Assembly: GCF_900110915.1 (NCBI RefSeq)
Contig: NZ_FOFG01000002.1
Span: 186,001 to 250,000, forward strand
Origin: Faunimonas pinastri
Lineage (GTDB): Bacteria; Pseudomonadota; Alphaproteobacteria; Rhizobiales; Afifellaceae
Direction of reading: 5' to 3'
DNA length: 64,000 nucleotides
In this document: in pieces, positions 16,200 through 25,230 of the stretch
How positions within the stretch are numbered: position 1 is the first letter of the stretch
How the letters are laid out: each line of letters opens with the position of its first letter
Made by a program: the position numbers and the translations under genes
Notes under the pieces: model-generated
The model's database searches: none
Told to the model about the DNA's origin: nothing
The model's input: the letters and a program-made list of their open reading frames with translations, nothing else

Positions 16200-17735
16200 A
16201 TGCGCGCATTCTGGAGACCGGCGGGCCGCCGGACATCGTTGTCCGGCCGGATGAAGATCCTTGTGACCCTGCTTTGCCTCTCCATTGTCTGCCTGGAAGC
16301 CGGGCAAGGTTGGTCGGATCGGCAAGCGGCTTTCAGGACGGCCGCAAGCTCGGCCGAGAACCTGGCGAGATCGCTGAGCCAGCAGGCGGACGACACGCTG
16401 GAGATGGCCGATCTCGACATCTCCGGAGTGATCGACTCACTGGCCAAGAACCAGCATACGCCCGATTTCCTGGCCAGGCTGAGCGACAGCATGGCAAGCG
16501 GAATCGACGCGGCTCCGCGCATTCGCGGCCTCTTCGTCTACAATGCTTCCGGGGACTGGATCGCGAGTTCCTTGCGCACCCTGCTGGACCGGGCGAACAA
16601 CAGCGATCGTGATTATTTCGTTTATCACCGGACGCATGAGGCGGGAGCGATCCTCGTATCTCCGCCCGTTCGCAGCCGATCCGGCGGCCAATGGGTCATC
16701 CCGATCAGCAAGCGGATCGACAATCCGGACGGCAGCTTCGGCGGCGTGGTTGTCGCCAGCATCGACGTCGACTATTTCGCCCGTCAATACGGCCGCTTCG
16801 ACGTGGGCCGGAAAGGCAGCATCGCTCTCCTCGGCACCAACGGACTTTTGTATTCGCGGATCCCGGCGGACCAGAAGCTGATCGGACAGGACCGCTCGTC
16901 CGACCCGCTGTTCCGAGACCACCTCCCCCGGTCGGACTCCGGCGCCTATTCCTACGTCTCGCCTATCGACGGCGTGAAGAGGATCGCCGGTTACCGCCGC
17001 AGCGCCCGTTTCCCGATCGTTGTCGTGACCGGCCTTGCCGAGAACGATGTCCTTGCCGGCTGGTGGCGGCAGTTTCTGACCCGCATCACGATCGTCGGCC
17101 TGCTCACGCTGCTGCTCGGAGTGCTCGGCTTCCGGCTTGCGACCCAGGTGAAGCGCCGCCAGCAGGCGGAGGCACAGCTGGAATATCTCGCGACCACGGA
17201 TCCGCTCACCGAAATCGCCAATCGTCGCGCTTTCGATCGGGTGCTCCGCAAGGAATGGCTCCGCTCCGCCCGTGAGGGTACGTCGGTTTCGTTGATGTTG
17301 CTCGATGTCGATCAGTTCAAGCGCTTCAACGACCTCTACGGGCATCAGGCGGGCGACAGGTGCCTGCGAAGCATCGCCGCCGCGATCTCGGGCGTGGCTC
17401 GCCGTCCGGCGGACGTGCCGGCGCGCTATGGCGGCGAGGAGCTTGCGATCATCCTGCCGAACACGCATGCCAAGGGCGCGGCGAACGTCGCGGAAGCCGC
17501 CCGGGCCGCCGTCGAGGCGCTGGGCCTGCCGCATCGTGGCAACGAGGCCTTCGGCATCGTGACGGTAAGCATCGGCTGCGCCACGCTGTTTCCGCCGAGG
17601 GGCGGCGCCGGCATGGGCGAGGACGCGCTGATCGCAATGGCTGACCGGGCCCTTTATCGCGCCAAGGAAGAAGGCCGCAACAGGGTGGTCCTGAACGAAC
17701 CCGTCTCGCTGGTTCCGAACCGAGCCTCTGCGTAA
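16200..17735 (+). CDS. Membrane diguanylate cyclase with extracellular Cache sensor
   Basis: A 511-residue c-di-GMP synthase. The N-terminal helix (about 18-35, ILVTLLCLSIVCLEAG) and a second helix (about 290-310) enclose a dCache-type periplasmic sensor domain, recognisable by RDYFVYHRTHEAGAIL and VIPISKRIDNPDGSFGG. The cytoplasmic GGDEF domain has the active-site variant RYGGEELAII near residue 409 and the inhibitory I-site RPAD exactly five residues before it, so the enzyme should be active and product-inhibited. Start 16200 is preceded by GGGAGATATATTGT; a later ATG at 16251 is possible. It shows no EAL domain. The ligand is unknown; Cache domains usually bind small organic molecules. Confidence 0.9.
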   Translation: MRAFWRPAGRRTSLSGRMKILVTLLCLSIVCLEAGQGWSDRQAAFRTAASSAENLARSLSQQADDTLEMADLDISGVIDSLAKNQHTPDFLARLSDSMASGIDAAPRIRGLFVYNASGDWIASSLRTLLDRANNSDRDYFVYHRTHEAGAILVSPPVRSRSGGQWVIPISKRIDNPDGSFGGVVVASIDVDYFARQYGRFDVGRKGSIALLGTNGLLYSRIPADQKLIGQDRSSDPLFRDHLPRSDSGAYSYVSPIDGVKRIAGYRRSARFPIVVVTGLAENDVLAGWWRQFLTRITIVGLLTLLLGVLGFRLATQVKRRQQAEAQLEYLATTDPLTEIANRRAFDRVLRKEWLRSAREGTSVSLMLLDVDQFKRFNDLYGHQAGDRCLRSIAAAISGVARRPADVPARYGGEELAIILPNTHAKGAANVAEAARAAVEALGLPHRGNEAFGIVTVSIGCATLFPPRGGAGMGEDALIAMADRALYRAKEEGRNRVVLNEPVSLVPNRASA

Positions 17736-17852
17736 CCTTGCGCCAGACGCGTTCAATAAATCGAGCGGATGAGACGCCACGTCCGCGATCATTTAAGGCC
17801 AAGGAAACAACTTCCGGATGAATGTCTCTCGCGCGTCGCGGTGAGGAGATAC

Positions 17853-18218
17853 ATGCGGTTATCGGTTATGCTGTTTATGGCCTGCGCCCTGTCTGCGCCA
17901 GGTCTCGCTCGAGCCGAGGACGATGGTCTGGAGCTGCCGCTTCCCACTCCGATCCACGCCCATGACGAGGAAAAGGCGGTCAGGGTCGGCAGCGCGACCC
18001 TTTGCGAGCACCACCGCCCGCTCGACGACATGGCCGCCCAACGCAGCTGCATTCACAAGAATGTCGAAGCGTGGCGACAAGTCGTGACTTTGGCGGGAAG
18101 CGGGACCGCGTCCATCCTGGCGATGACTCCGCTTCGCCAGTGCGCCGGGATCAGCGACGACGACGCGAGGACGGTCGCGGTCGATTGGCGGCGCGTGCTC
18201 GCGTGCTGGCTCAACTGA
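17853..18218 (+). CDS. Secreted four-cysteine protein, tandem paralogue 1
   Basis: A 121-residue exported protein of unknown function. The signal peptide ends near GLARA (residue 22) and the start has GAGGAG just upstream. The mature part contains four cysteines spaced C-x14-C-x30-C-x20-C and the motifs TLAGSGTASIL and AVDWRRVLACW at the C-terminus. The next gene encodes a paralogue with identical cysteine spacing and the same two motifs. The even number and fixed spacing suggest two disulphides in a small periplasmic domain (inference). No known family was recognised. Confidence 0.7.
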   Translation: MRLSVMLFMACALSAPGLARAEDDGLELPLPTPIHAHDEEKAVRVGSATLCEHHRPLDDMAAQRSCIHKNVEAWRQVVTLAGSGTASILAMTPLRQCAGISDDDARTVAVDWRRVLACWLN

Positions 18219-18235
18219 CGAGCTGGACAAGTCCG

Positions 18236-18598
18236 ATGCGCATTCGCGTTGCAACACTCCTCCTCTCGCTTTGCCTGTACCCCGTTGCCGGCGCCACCGG
18301 CTGGGGCGCGCAGCCCGCACCTTTCGTTCCGCATCATGCGAAAGCCGACGAGCCGCAGGTGAAAAAGGGGATCGACCTCTTCTGCGAACGCCACCTTTTC
18401 AGCGACAACCCTGAGACGAAACGCCGGTGCGTGGATGCGGAGCTCAGCAGCTGGTCCGTCTTGATGACCCTGGCGGGAAGCTCGACCGCCAAGGTCCTGT
18501 CGCTTCCCGCACTCCGACGCTGCGCGCAAATACCGGACGAGGACGTCGCAGACTTCGCCGTCGACTGGCGACGCGCCCTCTCCTGCTGGAACGATTAA
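18236..18598 (+). CDS. Secreted four-cysteine protein, tandem paralogue 2
   Basis: A 120-residue exported protein beginning 17 bp after its paralogue, likely co-transcribed with it. The signal peptide runs to about residue 24. The mature part matches the neighbour in C-x14-C-x30-C-x20-C spacing, in TLAGSSTAKVL and in AVDWRRALSCW, while the segment before the first cysteine differs (VPHHAKADEPQVKKG). The pair therefore arose by duplication and has since diverged. A stabilising or inhibitor-like periplasmic role is conceivable but unsupported. No Shine-Dalgarno site is obvious, so translation may be coupled. Confidence 0.7.
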   Translation: MRIRVATLLLSLCLYPVAGATGWGAQPAPFVPHHAKADEPQVKKGIDLFCERHLFSDNPETKRRCVDAELSSWSVLMTLAGSSTAKVLSLPALRRCAQIPDEDVADFAVDWRRALSCWND

Positions 18599-18758
18599 GC
18601 GCCCGCCGGGCGCTGTCTCTCCGGCATGACGCTTTCGCCTGATCATCTCGGCATTAACGCCCCTGCACGGCCGCCTCGGAGATCAGCGCGGCAGCAAGGC
18701 GGTGAAGAGAGTACCGGCGGAGAGGATCGCGGGTGAGCTGAGCTCCGATCGACGAAAG

Positions 18759-19787
18759 CTAGGAAGCTGGCGTGCTCGGCACGACTTCGAGGATCAGGTC
18801 CCCGTTTTCAAGGCTGCCGGCCTCTGGTTCCCAGAAGCCGACGATGCGCTCGCCCCGATAGATGCGAAGACCGAGACCGGTGCCGATCGCCGCGAGCGGC
18901 TTGCCGACTTCTTTGGAGGTGACACGCCGCTCATGCAGGAAGACCTGCCCCTCGGTCGCCGCCAGATCGGCCATGTAGTCGGCAAGGTGGTGGCCATGGG
19001 TGGAGCCGGCCAGCAGCAGCCCCGCGAAGCTGGCAGGATTGATGACGGTGTTCGCGCCCGCCTGCTTCGCGAGCGGCTCGTTGTCTTCCGAGCGGATCAC
19101 GACGCTGATGGGCACGTCGGGAGCCAGGCGACGCGCCGTCAGCACGATCAGAATGGAAGTGTCGTCGCGACCCGCACAGACGATGATCGCCTTGGCGCGC
19201 GCGACCTGCGCGGCTTCCAGCGTCGCGTTCCGGGTCGCATCGTCCTCCAGCACCGTCGCGCCGAGATCCTCCGCGGCGGCGATGGCCGCCGATCTCTGGT
19301 CGATGACGACGATTTCCCCCGGCCGGGCACCCCGACGCACCAGTTCGCGAAACGCCTCCGTGCCGCTAGTGCCGAAGCCGGCGATCAGCACGTGGTTGCG
19401 CAGATGTTGCTGGATCACCCGCATCTTCCATCTTTCCCATACGCGCTTGAGCACGAAGTCATAGGCGGTCCCCAGAAAGATCAGCCAGACGAAGAGCCTG
19501 ATCGGGGTGACCACAAAGGTGTCGAACAATCGCGCGTGCTCGGTCACCGGCACGATGTCCCCATAGCCGACCGTCGTAACCGTGATGGTCGTGAAATAAA
19601 GGACGTCAACGAAGCTGATCTGGTTGTCGTAATTGTCGTGAAGCTGGTCGCGCTGAACCCAGTGCCCCAGAAGCGCGATGCCGATCAGAAGCAGCGCCAG
19701 CAGAAGGCGCACCGATAGCGACATCCACGCAGGCGTGCTGCTGCGACGACGCAAGCTCGGACGTGAACGGCGGGCCGAATGGAGCAT
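18759..19787 (-). CDS. Potassium channel with RCK (TrkA-N/TrkA-C) module
   Basis: A 342-residue two-helix K+ channel subunit. The first helix (about 25-42) and the second (about 86-106) flank the pore loop, with selectivity filter TTVGYGDIVP near residue 71. The cytoplasmic RCK domain begins with VLIAGFGTSGTEAF near residue 133 (Rossmann glycine motif) and has VIDQRSAAI, whose Asp should bind ribose. It is followed by a TrkA-C-like domain (about 265-340). Such MthK-like channels are gated by Ca2+, nucleotides or c-di-AMP. The C-terminal pocket residues do not allow a choice. It is a single gene, convergent with the four-cysteine pair. Confidence 0.9.
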   Translation of the reverse strand: MLHSARRSRPSLRRRSSTPAWMSLSVRLLLALLLIGIALLGHWVQRDQLHDNYDNQISFVDVLYFTTITVTTVGYGDIVPVTEHARLFDTFVVTPIRLFVWLIFLGTAYDFVLKRVWERWKMRVIQQHLRNHVLIAGFGTSGTEAFRELVRRGARPGEIVVIDQRSAAIAAAEDLGATVLEDDATRNATLEAAQVARAKAIIVCAGRDDTSILIVLTARRLAPDVPISVVIRSEDNEPLAKQAGANTVINPASFAGLLLAGSTHGHHLADYMADLAATEGQVFLHERRVTSKEVGKPLAAIGTGLGLRIYRGERIVGFWEPEAGSLENGDLILEVVPSTPAS

Positions 19788-20327
19788 GGCGGGAACTTAG
19801 CCGGCAGCGCGGCACTCAGGAAGCCCCGCCATGGATCTCCGGGCGAAGCACCCCGCTTTCGCGCCCAGTGCCACAAACACGACAGTTCAGCAGCTATGCG
19901 CCACAGGTGGAGGAGCGTTGCGTGAGCGCTCACTCCGTGACAGTTTCGCGGTCATGGAGAGCAATCTCGTGGCGGTCCACTCATCCCCTGGATGGAAACG
20001 GCCAGCCAGGAGCGGGAGGAAGAATGTCGGCCGCCTTGAACGAGGGATACCCCGGGTAGGCCGGGTGCGCTTCACGATTCTCGCCATGCTGTGCGTCATC
20101 ACGGTCATCTGATGCTGATCTATGTCTTCATCGTCGGCAAGATCGAGCGCTTCGTGCTGGTGAACCCGGACGGCGATGGGTCGACAGGCTCCGGGCCGGG
20201 GCTGGCGAAACCCCGACGCGCCTGACGGTCGGGAAACCTCTCAAGGTTGACTGGCGGCTTGCCTCGTCTTTCAACCCGACTTACCTGAGGGCGCGAGGCC
20301 ACGTCCTCCCCCGCATGGGGTCCAAGT
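19788..20327. other. Intergenic region before gdx
   Basis: About 540 bp without a convincing gene. It holds two short frames that touch as TGATG: one ending in FTILAMLCVITVI at 20112 and one of 37 codons (20112-20225, MLIYVFIVGKIERF...). They lack ribosome sites and known relatives, so they are not called. The 3' end leads into an RNA hairpin region described separately. Confidence 0.35.
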
Positions 20328-20358
20328 CCGGGACGGCCCGGCTCTCTCAGGGAGAGGG
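20328..20358 (+). promoter_or_regulatory. Possible RNA switch in gdx leader (ACGG hairpin plus SD-masking hairpin)
   Basis: A 5-bp hairpin CCGGG-ACGG-CCCGG, the ACGR tetraloop type used by guanidine-II (mini-ykkC) riboswitches, sits just before a second hairpin in which CTCTCT (20342-20347) pairs with GGAGAG of the ribosome site of the guanidinium exporter gene. The required second ACGR hairpin upstream is not clear; only a GAGG-CCACGT-CCTC structure near 20295-20308 is seen. Partial match only. Confidence 0.4.
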
Positions 20359-20363
20359 TCGCC

Positions 20364-20684
20364 ATGGCCTGGATATCTTTGTTTTTCGCCGGACTTCTCG
20401 AAGTCGTCTGGTCCGCCGCGATGAAGCAGTCTGACGGCTTCACACGGCCGGTTCCGTCGCTGGTCACCGCCGCCGCAATGCTCGCAAGCTTCGCGCTCCT
20501 GTCGTACTCGATGCGCAGCCTGCCGCTGGGGACGGCCTACACGATCTGGACCGGCATCGGCGCGGTCGGAGCCTTCACAGTCGGTATCATCGCACTCGGC
20601 GAGCAGTTCAGCCTCATGCGCGTCGCGGCCGCCCTGCTCATCGTTGCCGGGCTCGTGCTGATGAAGCTCTCATCACAGAGTTGA
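20364..20684 (+). CDS. gdx: Guanidinium exporter, SMR family (Gdx/SugE)
   Basis: A 106-residue proton-coupled exporter with four transmembrane helices, acting as an antiparallel homodimer in the inner membrane. The essential glutamate lies in LLEVVWSAAMKQS (residue 13), where Trp and Lys after it mark the Gdx/SugE subfamily rather than EmrE. The third helix carries GTAYTIWTGIGAVG, also diagnostic. The start ATG has GGGAGAGGG upstream, which can pair with a leader segment. SugE proteins remove guanidinium and some quaternary ammonium compounds; the leader hairpin fits guanidine control. Confidence 0.9.
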   Translation: MAWISLFFAGLLEVVWSAAMKQSDGFTRPVPSLVTAAAMLASFALLSYSMRSLPLGTAYTIWTGIGAVGAFTVGIIALGEQFSLMRVAAALLIVAGLVLMKLSSQS

Positions 20685-20743
20685 GGCGGTCGGCAGGCGG
20701 CGGGCCCGCACCGCTGGAATCGGCGCCTGCATCGGGGCCTTGA

Positions 20744-21847
20744 TCAGCGCCGCGACCGACGCCGCCTCAGGACAATGTTGCGGAAGAGCCGGATGTAGGT
20801 TCGCGCGGCCAGCGGCTTCTGCCCCTCGTTCCAGAGGCGGCGGACCATGTACATCTGCCGCTTGCCCAGCTCCCGCTTGCTCTTGCGGTAGCTGTCGTAG
20901 AGCCCGTTGCGCGAGCGCAGGTTCTTGCGGATGAACCGGATATCCGCCTCATCCGGCAGGTACTTGCGGAAGGTCAGGAGTTCCAGGAGCTTCGCGGCCG
21001 CGCAGCCGCGGAGATTGGCCCGCTCGGCATCGCTCAATCCGGCGGACGCGAAATCGGCGATCTCCGCCAGCGTGGTCAGCCCCTTCAGGTGCTCCAGCGC
21101 GCCGGGGGGAAATTCGATATCCGGCTGGCCGGTCCAGCGGCGGATCGCGGATAGGCCGGCCATCTGCGAATAGACCGCCTGGATTCGGCCCGACTTGATG
21201 GAGTTGGCCGAGATGCTGTTCTCATGAACCCGGTAGGAGCCGAGAATCTGCCGGGTGTTGACGAGATTGCCGACGTCGCGCAGCCGCCAGTAGAGATCGG
21301 TGTCCTCGGAATGGACCACATGGCGGTAGCCGCCGCCGACCGCGTCCATCGCCGACTTCCGCACCATCAGGAAGGGGTGCGGAAGATAGGGTTCGCGATG
21401 CGGCATCAGCACGAAATCGGAATCCGTCGGGTTTTCGTAGACGAAGCCCTCGCCCGTGACGTCGCCGGCCCCGTTGATGTGGAGATGGCCGCCGGAAACC
21501 GCGACCACGTCCGGGCTCTCGCGAAGGATGCGGAGCTGCGTCTCGAAGCGGTCGGGACGCGAAAGGTCGTCCGCATCCTGCCGGGCGATGAACTCCGACC
21601 GGTTCATCTCCAGCCCGAGATTCAGTGTGTCCACCAATCCGGAATTGGCCTTGTGGACATGCTGGATGCGGCTGTCGCGACGGGCGAAGTCGGCGACGAT
21701 CTCGGCCGTGCGGTCCGTCGAGCCGTCGTCCAGCACCAGGACGTGAAAGTCCCGATATGTTTGCGCCAGCACGCTTTCCAGCGATTCCGCGATGGTGTCC
21801 TGCCCGTTAAAGACCGGCAGGAGGACGGTAATCATCTCCGCCATCAC
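20744..21847 (-). CDS. Family 2 glycosyltransferase
   Basis: A 367-residue cytoplasmic GT-A enzyme. It opens with ITVLLPVFNGQDTI, then LVLDDGSTDRT (nucleotide-binding Asp) near residue 40 and the metal-binding ARQDADDLSRPDRF near residue 95. A later HSEDTDLYWRL (about 180) is the usual acceptor-side ED motif. The C-terminal third (after about 230) is helical and basic, ending in RRRRSR. It overlaps the upstream GT2 gene by 4 bp (ATGA), so the two are translated together. The sugar donor is not predictable. It is closely similar in layout to the GT2 at 24078. Confidence 0.88.
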   Translation of the reverse strand: MMAEMITVLLPVFNGQDTIAESLESVLAQTYRDFHVLVLDDGSTDRTAEIVADFARRDSRIQHVHKANSGLVDTLNLGLEMNRSEFIARQDADDLSRPDRFETQLRILRESPDVVAVSGGHLHINGAGDVTGEGFVYENPTDSDFVLMPHREPYLPHPFLMVRKSAMDAVGGGYRHVVHSEDTDLYWRLRDVGNLVNTRQILGSYRVHENSISANSIKSGRIQAVYSQMAGLSAIRRWTGQPDIEFPPGALEHLKGLTTLAEIADFASAGLSDAERANLRGCAAAKLLELLTFRKYLPDEADIRFIRKNLRSRNGLYDSYRKSKRELGKRQMYMVRRLWNEGQKPLAARTYIRLFRNIVLRRRRSRR

Positions 21848-22689
21848 GCAGCTCCCGTGCCGCTGAGGTCGTTCTGCGACGGATCGATCGGCTTGCGGGC
21901 GGGTACCGAGATGTTGCTGCGCATGCGCCGGTTGTCGATCAGGTTCACGAACGTCTCGATCAGGTCCATATTGGCCATGCTGTTGGCGAAGCTCGCCGAA
22001 GTACCGCCCATCCGCGTGTGATGAAAGGCGAGCTCGCGCTGCAGGATGGTGATCTCGTACCGCGCGAGGAAGCGGTTCAGGAACTCGCGATCCTCGCAGC
22101 GGAGGAAGATCGGGTCGAACCCACCGACCTCCTGCGCCGCCCTCCGGTCCAGCAAAACCTGGATCGGGAACAGGTCCTCGGTGCGGGCGGCGAAGGCCGC
22201 CGCATTGACGATGCCGCGCGAGGCACTCTGGGGCGGTGCGCCCTCCGTGTGGGAATAGACGATGCCATCCGGCGTGGCGTGCTCGAAGACGCGGCGGAGG
22301 TGGCAGGCGCTGCCGCCGACATTCGGGATGAGCTTCGACGTGGTTTCCAGCCGACGCACCATCGCGGCGAGAAAATACGGGTGCCAGCTGTCGTCATCGT
22401 CGTGGATCGCCATCAGGTCGCCCTGGCAGGCGCGAAGGCCGACATTCAGCGTTTCCGCCGGTCCGACGCTCTCGGCCAGATGGTGGACGTGGATGTCCAG
22501 CGCGTCGCCATGCTCCGCCTTGCCGATCTCGGCCGCATCGCGAGCGCCGCCGTCGTTGACGATATGGACGCAAACCCTGCCCCAGGTCTGCGCCCGGATG
22601 GAACGGAGGGCGCGCGCCAGGAAGAGCGGGCGGTCCTTGGTCCTGACGATCACATCGACAAGAAGCGGGCGGCCAGTGGCGTGAGGCAA
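21844..22689 (-). CDS. Family 2 glycosyltransferase
   Basis: A 281-residue GT-A glycosyltransferase, upstream partner of the next GT2 gene. It has DVIVRTKDRPLFLARAL at the N-terminus, HIVNDGGARDAAE near residue 40 and the metal site LMAIHDDDDSWHPYF near residue 93. Further on FLRCEDREFLNRFL is the catalytic-base region. Its end (SVPARKPIDPSQND) looks disordered. It is probably a surface polysaccharide or O-antigen enzyme. It is divergent from the GT4 gene. Confidence 0.87.
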   Translation of the reverse strand: MPHATGRPLLVDVIVRTKDRPLFLARALRSIRAQTWGRVCVHIVNDGGARDAAEIGKAEHGDALDIHVHHLAESVGPAETLNVGLRACQGDLMAIHDDDDSWHPYFLAAMVRRLETTSKLIPNVGGSACHLRRVFEHATPDGIVYSHTEGAPPQSASRGIVNAAAFAARTEDLFPIQVLLDRRAAQEVGGFDPIFLRCEDREFLNRFLARYEITILQRELAFHHTRMGGTSASFANSMANMDLIETFVNLIDNRRMRSNISVPARKPIDPSQNDLSGTGAA

Positions 22690-22921
22690 GCTTGATCCTC
22701 GAACGATTGAAGCGTCCGCCCGGTCTAATCGTTACGTTCGGACCCGACAACCACAATGCTCCGGGCATGCCAATTCCGGCTTGGGAAGAGCAACTCCGTC
22801 GGGCCGATCTTGCCGGCGCAGGAACGTTCAACCAGATAGCCCTGACTTCGCGCCGGCCGCAGGGTTGAAGAGAAAAAATTCCCGTTGTAGCAAACCGGGA
22901 CAGCAGCCGAGGAACTCGATT

Positions 22922-24040
22922 TTGCCCCACGTCGGAAAGAAGCGCGTAGCCGTCCTGATCGGGGATCTCCAGAGTTCCGGGGGCATCCAGCGCGTCGCCG
23001 CCAACCTCATGGCCACGCTGAACGACCATTACGAGATGATCCTGCTCAGCGTCGATCCTACGGACCGACCGGTCTTCGTGACGCCGGACATGGATGTGCG
23101 CTATCTCGGCTGCGGGCGCCCCTACGGCAAGCGGACGCGCTTCCTGAAGTCGTCGATCAAGTTCGGCCTCGCCCTCCGCCGGTTCGTCAAGGAAAACAGG
23201 ATCGACGTCGTCCTGGCGATCTGGCCGGACCTCGCCTCCGTGGCGGCCGTCGCCCTACCCCGGGACGTGGTGACGATCGGCTGCGAGCACATCGCCTTCT
23301 CCGAGCCGCCGCGTCCGGTCCGCAAGCTTCGCCACCGCACCTACCGCTATCTCGACGCCGTCGCCTCCCTGACTGAAGTCGACGCTCCGCGCTACCGCAA
23401 GATTTCGCGCCGGGTGGAAGTCATTCCGAACGCGGTCTCGGCCGTGGAGCGGTCCGCCTTCGAAAGCCGCGAGAAAATGCTGCTGACGATCGGGCACGTG
23501 ATCTACCGCAAGGGCTACGACCGGCTGCTATGGGCGCTGCAGAAGCCATTGCTGGACCACCCGGACTGGAAGCTCACGATCGTCGGCGGCGGCGAGGTCG
23601 GGCACGTCGACTGGGGTTTCCTCGGCCATCTGGTGGACCTGACCAAGGCCCTCGGCCTGGAGGGTCAGGTCCAGTTTCGCCCGTCCACGCCGGACATCAA
23701 TTCCTTTTACCGGCGCGCTGCCATTTCCGTCATGGGCTCACGCATGGAGGGCCTGCCGATGACGCTGATCGAAGCCAAGGCGCACGGCCTGCCGACGATC
23801 TCCTTCGACTGCGAGACCGGCCCGCGCGAAATCATCCGCGACGGCGTCGACGGCTATCTGATCGCCAACAAGACGGAACTCTTCGCCGAGGCCGCGGAGC
23901 GGCTGATCGCGGATACGGAACTCCGCCGGCAGATGGGCGTAGCGGCCTACGAGGATGCGAGCGGCCGCTATTCCAACGAAGCTGTCGTGCGGCAGTGGGT
24001 GAGCCTCATCGACTCCTGCCTCGCCGCCAAGTCGCACTGA
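22922..24040 (+). CDS. Family 4 glycosyltransferase
   Basis: A 372-residue GT-B enzyme (retaining). The N-terminal half starts RVAVLIGDLQSSGGIQRV, whose Gly-Gly loop contacts donor and acceptor. The C-terminal half begins LLTIGHVIYRKGYDRLL near residue 190 and ends with the EX7E motif around SRMEGLPMTLIEAKAHGLP near residue 280. The proposed start is a TTG at 22922 with CGAGGAAC upstream, giving the domain directly; the frame is open to 22781, but that part has no family match. Probable role in capsule or O-antigen assembly; the donor is unknown. Confidence 0.88.
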   Translation: MPHVGKKRVAVLIGDLQSSGGIQRVAANLMATLNDHYEMILLSVDPTDRPVFVTPDMDVRYLGCGRPYGKRTRFLKSSIKFGLALRRFVKENRIDVVLAIWPDLASVAAVALPRDVVTIGCEHIAFSEPPRPVRKLRHRTYRYLDAVASLTEVDAPRYRKISRRVEVIPNAVSAVERSAFESREKMLLTIGHVIYRKGYDRLLWALQKPLLDHPDWKLTIVGGGEVGHVDWGFLGHLVDLTKALGLEGQVQFRPSTPDINSFYRRAAISVMGSRMEGLPMTLIEAKAHGLPTISFDCETGPREIIRDGVDGYLIANKTELFAEAAERLIADTELRRQMGVAAYEDASGRYSNEAVVRQWVSLIDSCLAAKSH

Positions 24041-24077
24041 GAAGAAGGCCGGAGCGGCTCTCAGGAGTCGCCGACCA

Positions 24078-25154
24078 TCAGATCATGCCAGCGGGCGGCC
24101 TGAACAGAAGCTTCGGCGCCCGGCCGGGCGCCTCGCGAAATGCCATGGATGCCGCCGTTCCTGCCAGTCGCCAGAGATGATGCTGGGCCGCGGTGCGGGC
24201 CAGCGCCGAAAGCAGGCGCGAGCGCTGCTTGCGTCCCACACCGAGGAAGCCGTTGCCGGCAGCGCGCACGGCGGCCTCCACTCCGGCCAGGAGCAATTCG
24301 TCCGATGTTCCCACGCCAGACGCGATATGCTGCAGCGTAGCGTAGATCATCACCAGTTCCTGCACGGACGGATCGAGGCGCCCGAAGCCGCAATGCGCGG
24401 GATCGAGTGCCGGCGGCTCGACCAGGGCGAGCGTCGGATCCGGAGCGCCTGCACGACGACGGCGCGCGGCCAGCACCGACAAATCGTGCGAGAAGCGTTG
24501 GCGAAGATCCTTGGCGGAGGAAACCTGCCCGTCATGCCGGCGATAGTCCAGCAGGGCTTCCGGCAGGTTGGCGAGGGCGTGGCTGTCGGCCAGCCGCAGA
24601 AAGAGGTCGTAATCCTCGGCGGCCAGAAAAGCCGACCGGTATCCCCCGATTGAAACAAGGGCATCGCGACGCGCCATGATCGTCGGATGCGAGATACAGC
24701 ATCCCCGCTCCATCAGGGCGGTTTCGACGTCGCCGGGGGCGAGCGGGTAATGCGAGAGATCGCCGGTCAGTCGGCCGGTCGCATCCATATACCGGATCTG
24801 GGTCCCGACAAGCGCGACATGCGAATGCTCGCTCAGGAAGGCGAGCTGCCGCTCCAGGCGCTCGGGGGCCGCCAGATCGTCGCCATCCATCCGCGCCACG
24901 AAAGCGCCCGTGCTTTGCTGGAGACCGAGGGAAAGCGCGGGCACGAGGCCAAGCCCCGGCTGATGCAGGAGACGGATGCGGCTGTCCTGCCTGGCCAGAT
25001 CCGCGACGATCGCGGGCGTCCCGTCGACAGACCCGTCATCGACCAGCAAAAGCTCGAAATCGGCGAACGTCTGCCGGCGGATGCTCTCCACCGCCGAGGC
25101 TATGAAGGCTTCGCCGTTCCTGACGGGCAGCACGACAGAGATCGTGGCGGACAT
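24078..25154 (-). CDS. Family 2 glycosyltransferase
   Basis: A 358-residue GT-A enzyme with ISVVLPVRNGEAFI, LLVDDGSVDGTPAIV and the metal site FVARMDGDDLAAPERLE near residue 90, then AAEDYDLFLRLAD near residue 180. It resembles the GT2 at 20744 in order and motifs, suggesting an old duplication. The C-terminal region (after about 250) is helical and Arg/Ala-rich. It is convergent with the GT4 gene and divergent from the coiled-coil gene, with paired operator-like repeats in the shared upstream region. Confidence 0.88.
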   Translation of the reverse strand: MSATISVVLPVRNGEAFIASAVESIRRQTFADFELLLVDDGSVDGTPAIVADLARQDSRIRLLHQPGLGLVPALSLGLQQSTGAFVARMDGDDLAAPERLERQLAFLSEHSHVALVGTQIRYMDATGRLTGDLSHYPLAPGDVETALMERGCCISHPTIMARRDALVSIGGYRSAFLAAEDYDLFLRLADSHALANLPEALLDYRRHDGQVSSAKDLRQRFSHDLSVLAARRRRAGAPDPTLALVEPPALDPAHCGFGRLDPSVQELVMIYATLQHIASGVGTSDELLLAGVEAAVRAAGNGFLGVGRKQRSRLLSALARTAAQHHLWRLAGTAASMAFREAPGRAPKLLFRPPAGMI

Positions 25155-25230
25155 TCACCTGCACCGCTTCGGTTAGATGAATATCTGGTAACCTGTCCGT
25201 GAAGTATCGTCCAGCCGCGGCACCGACGAA

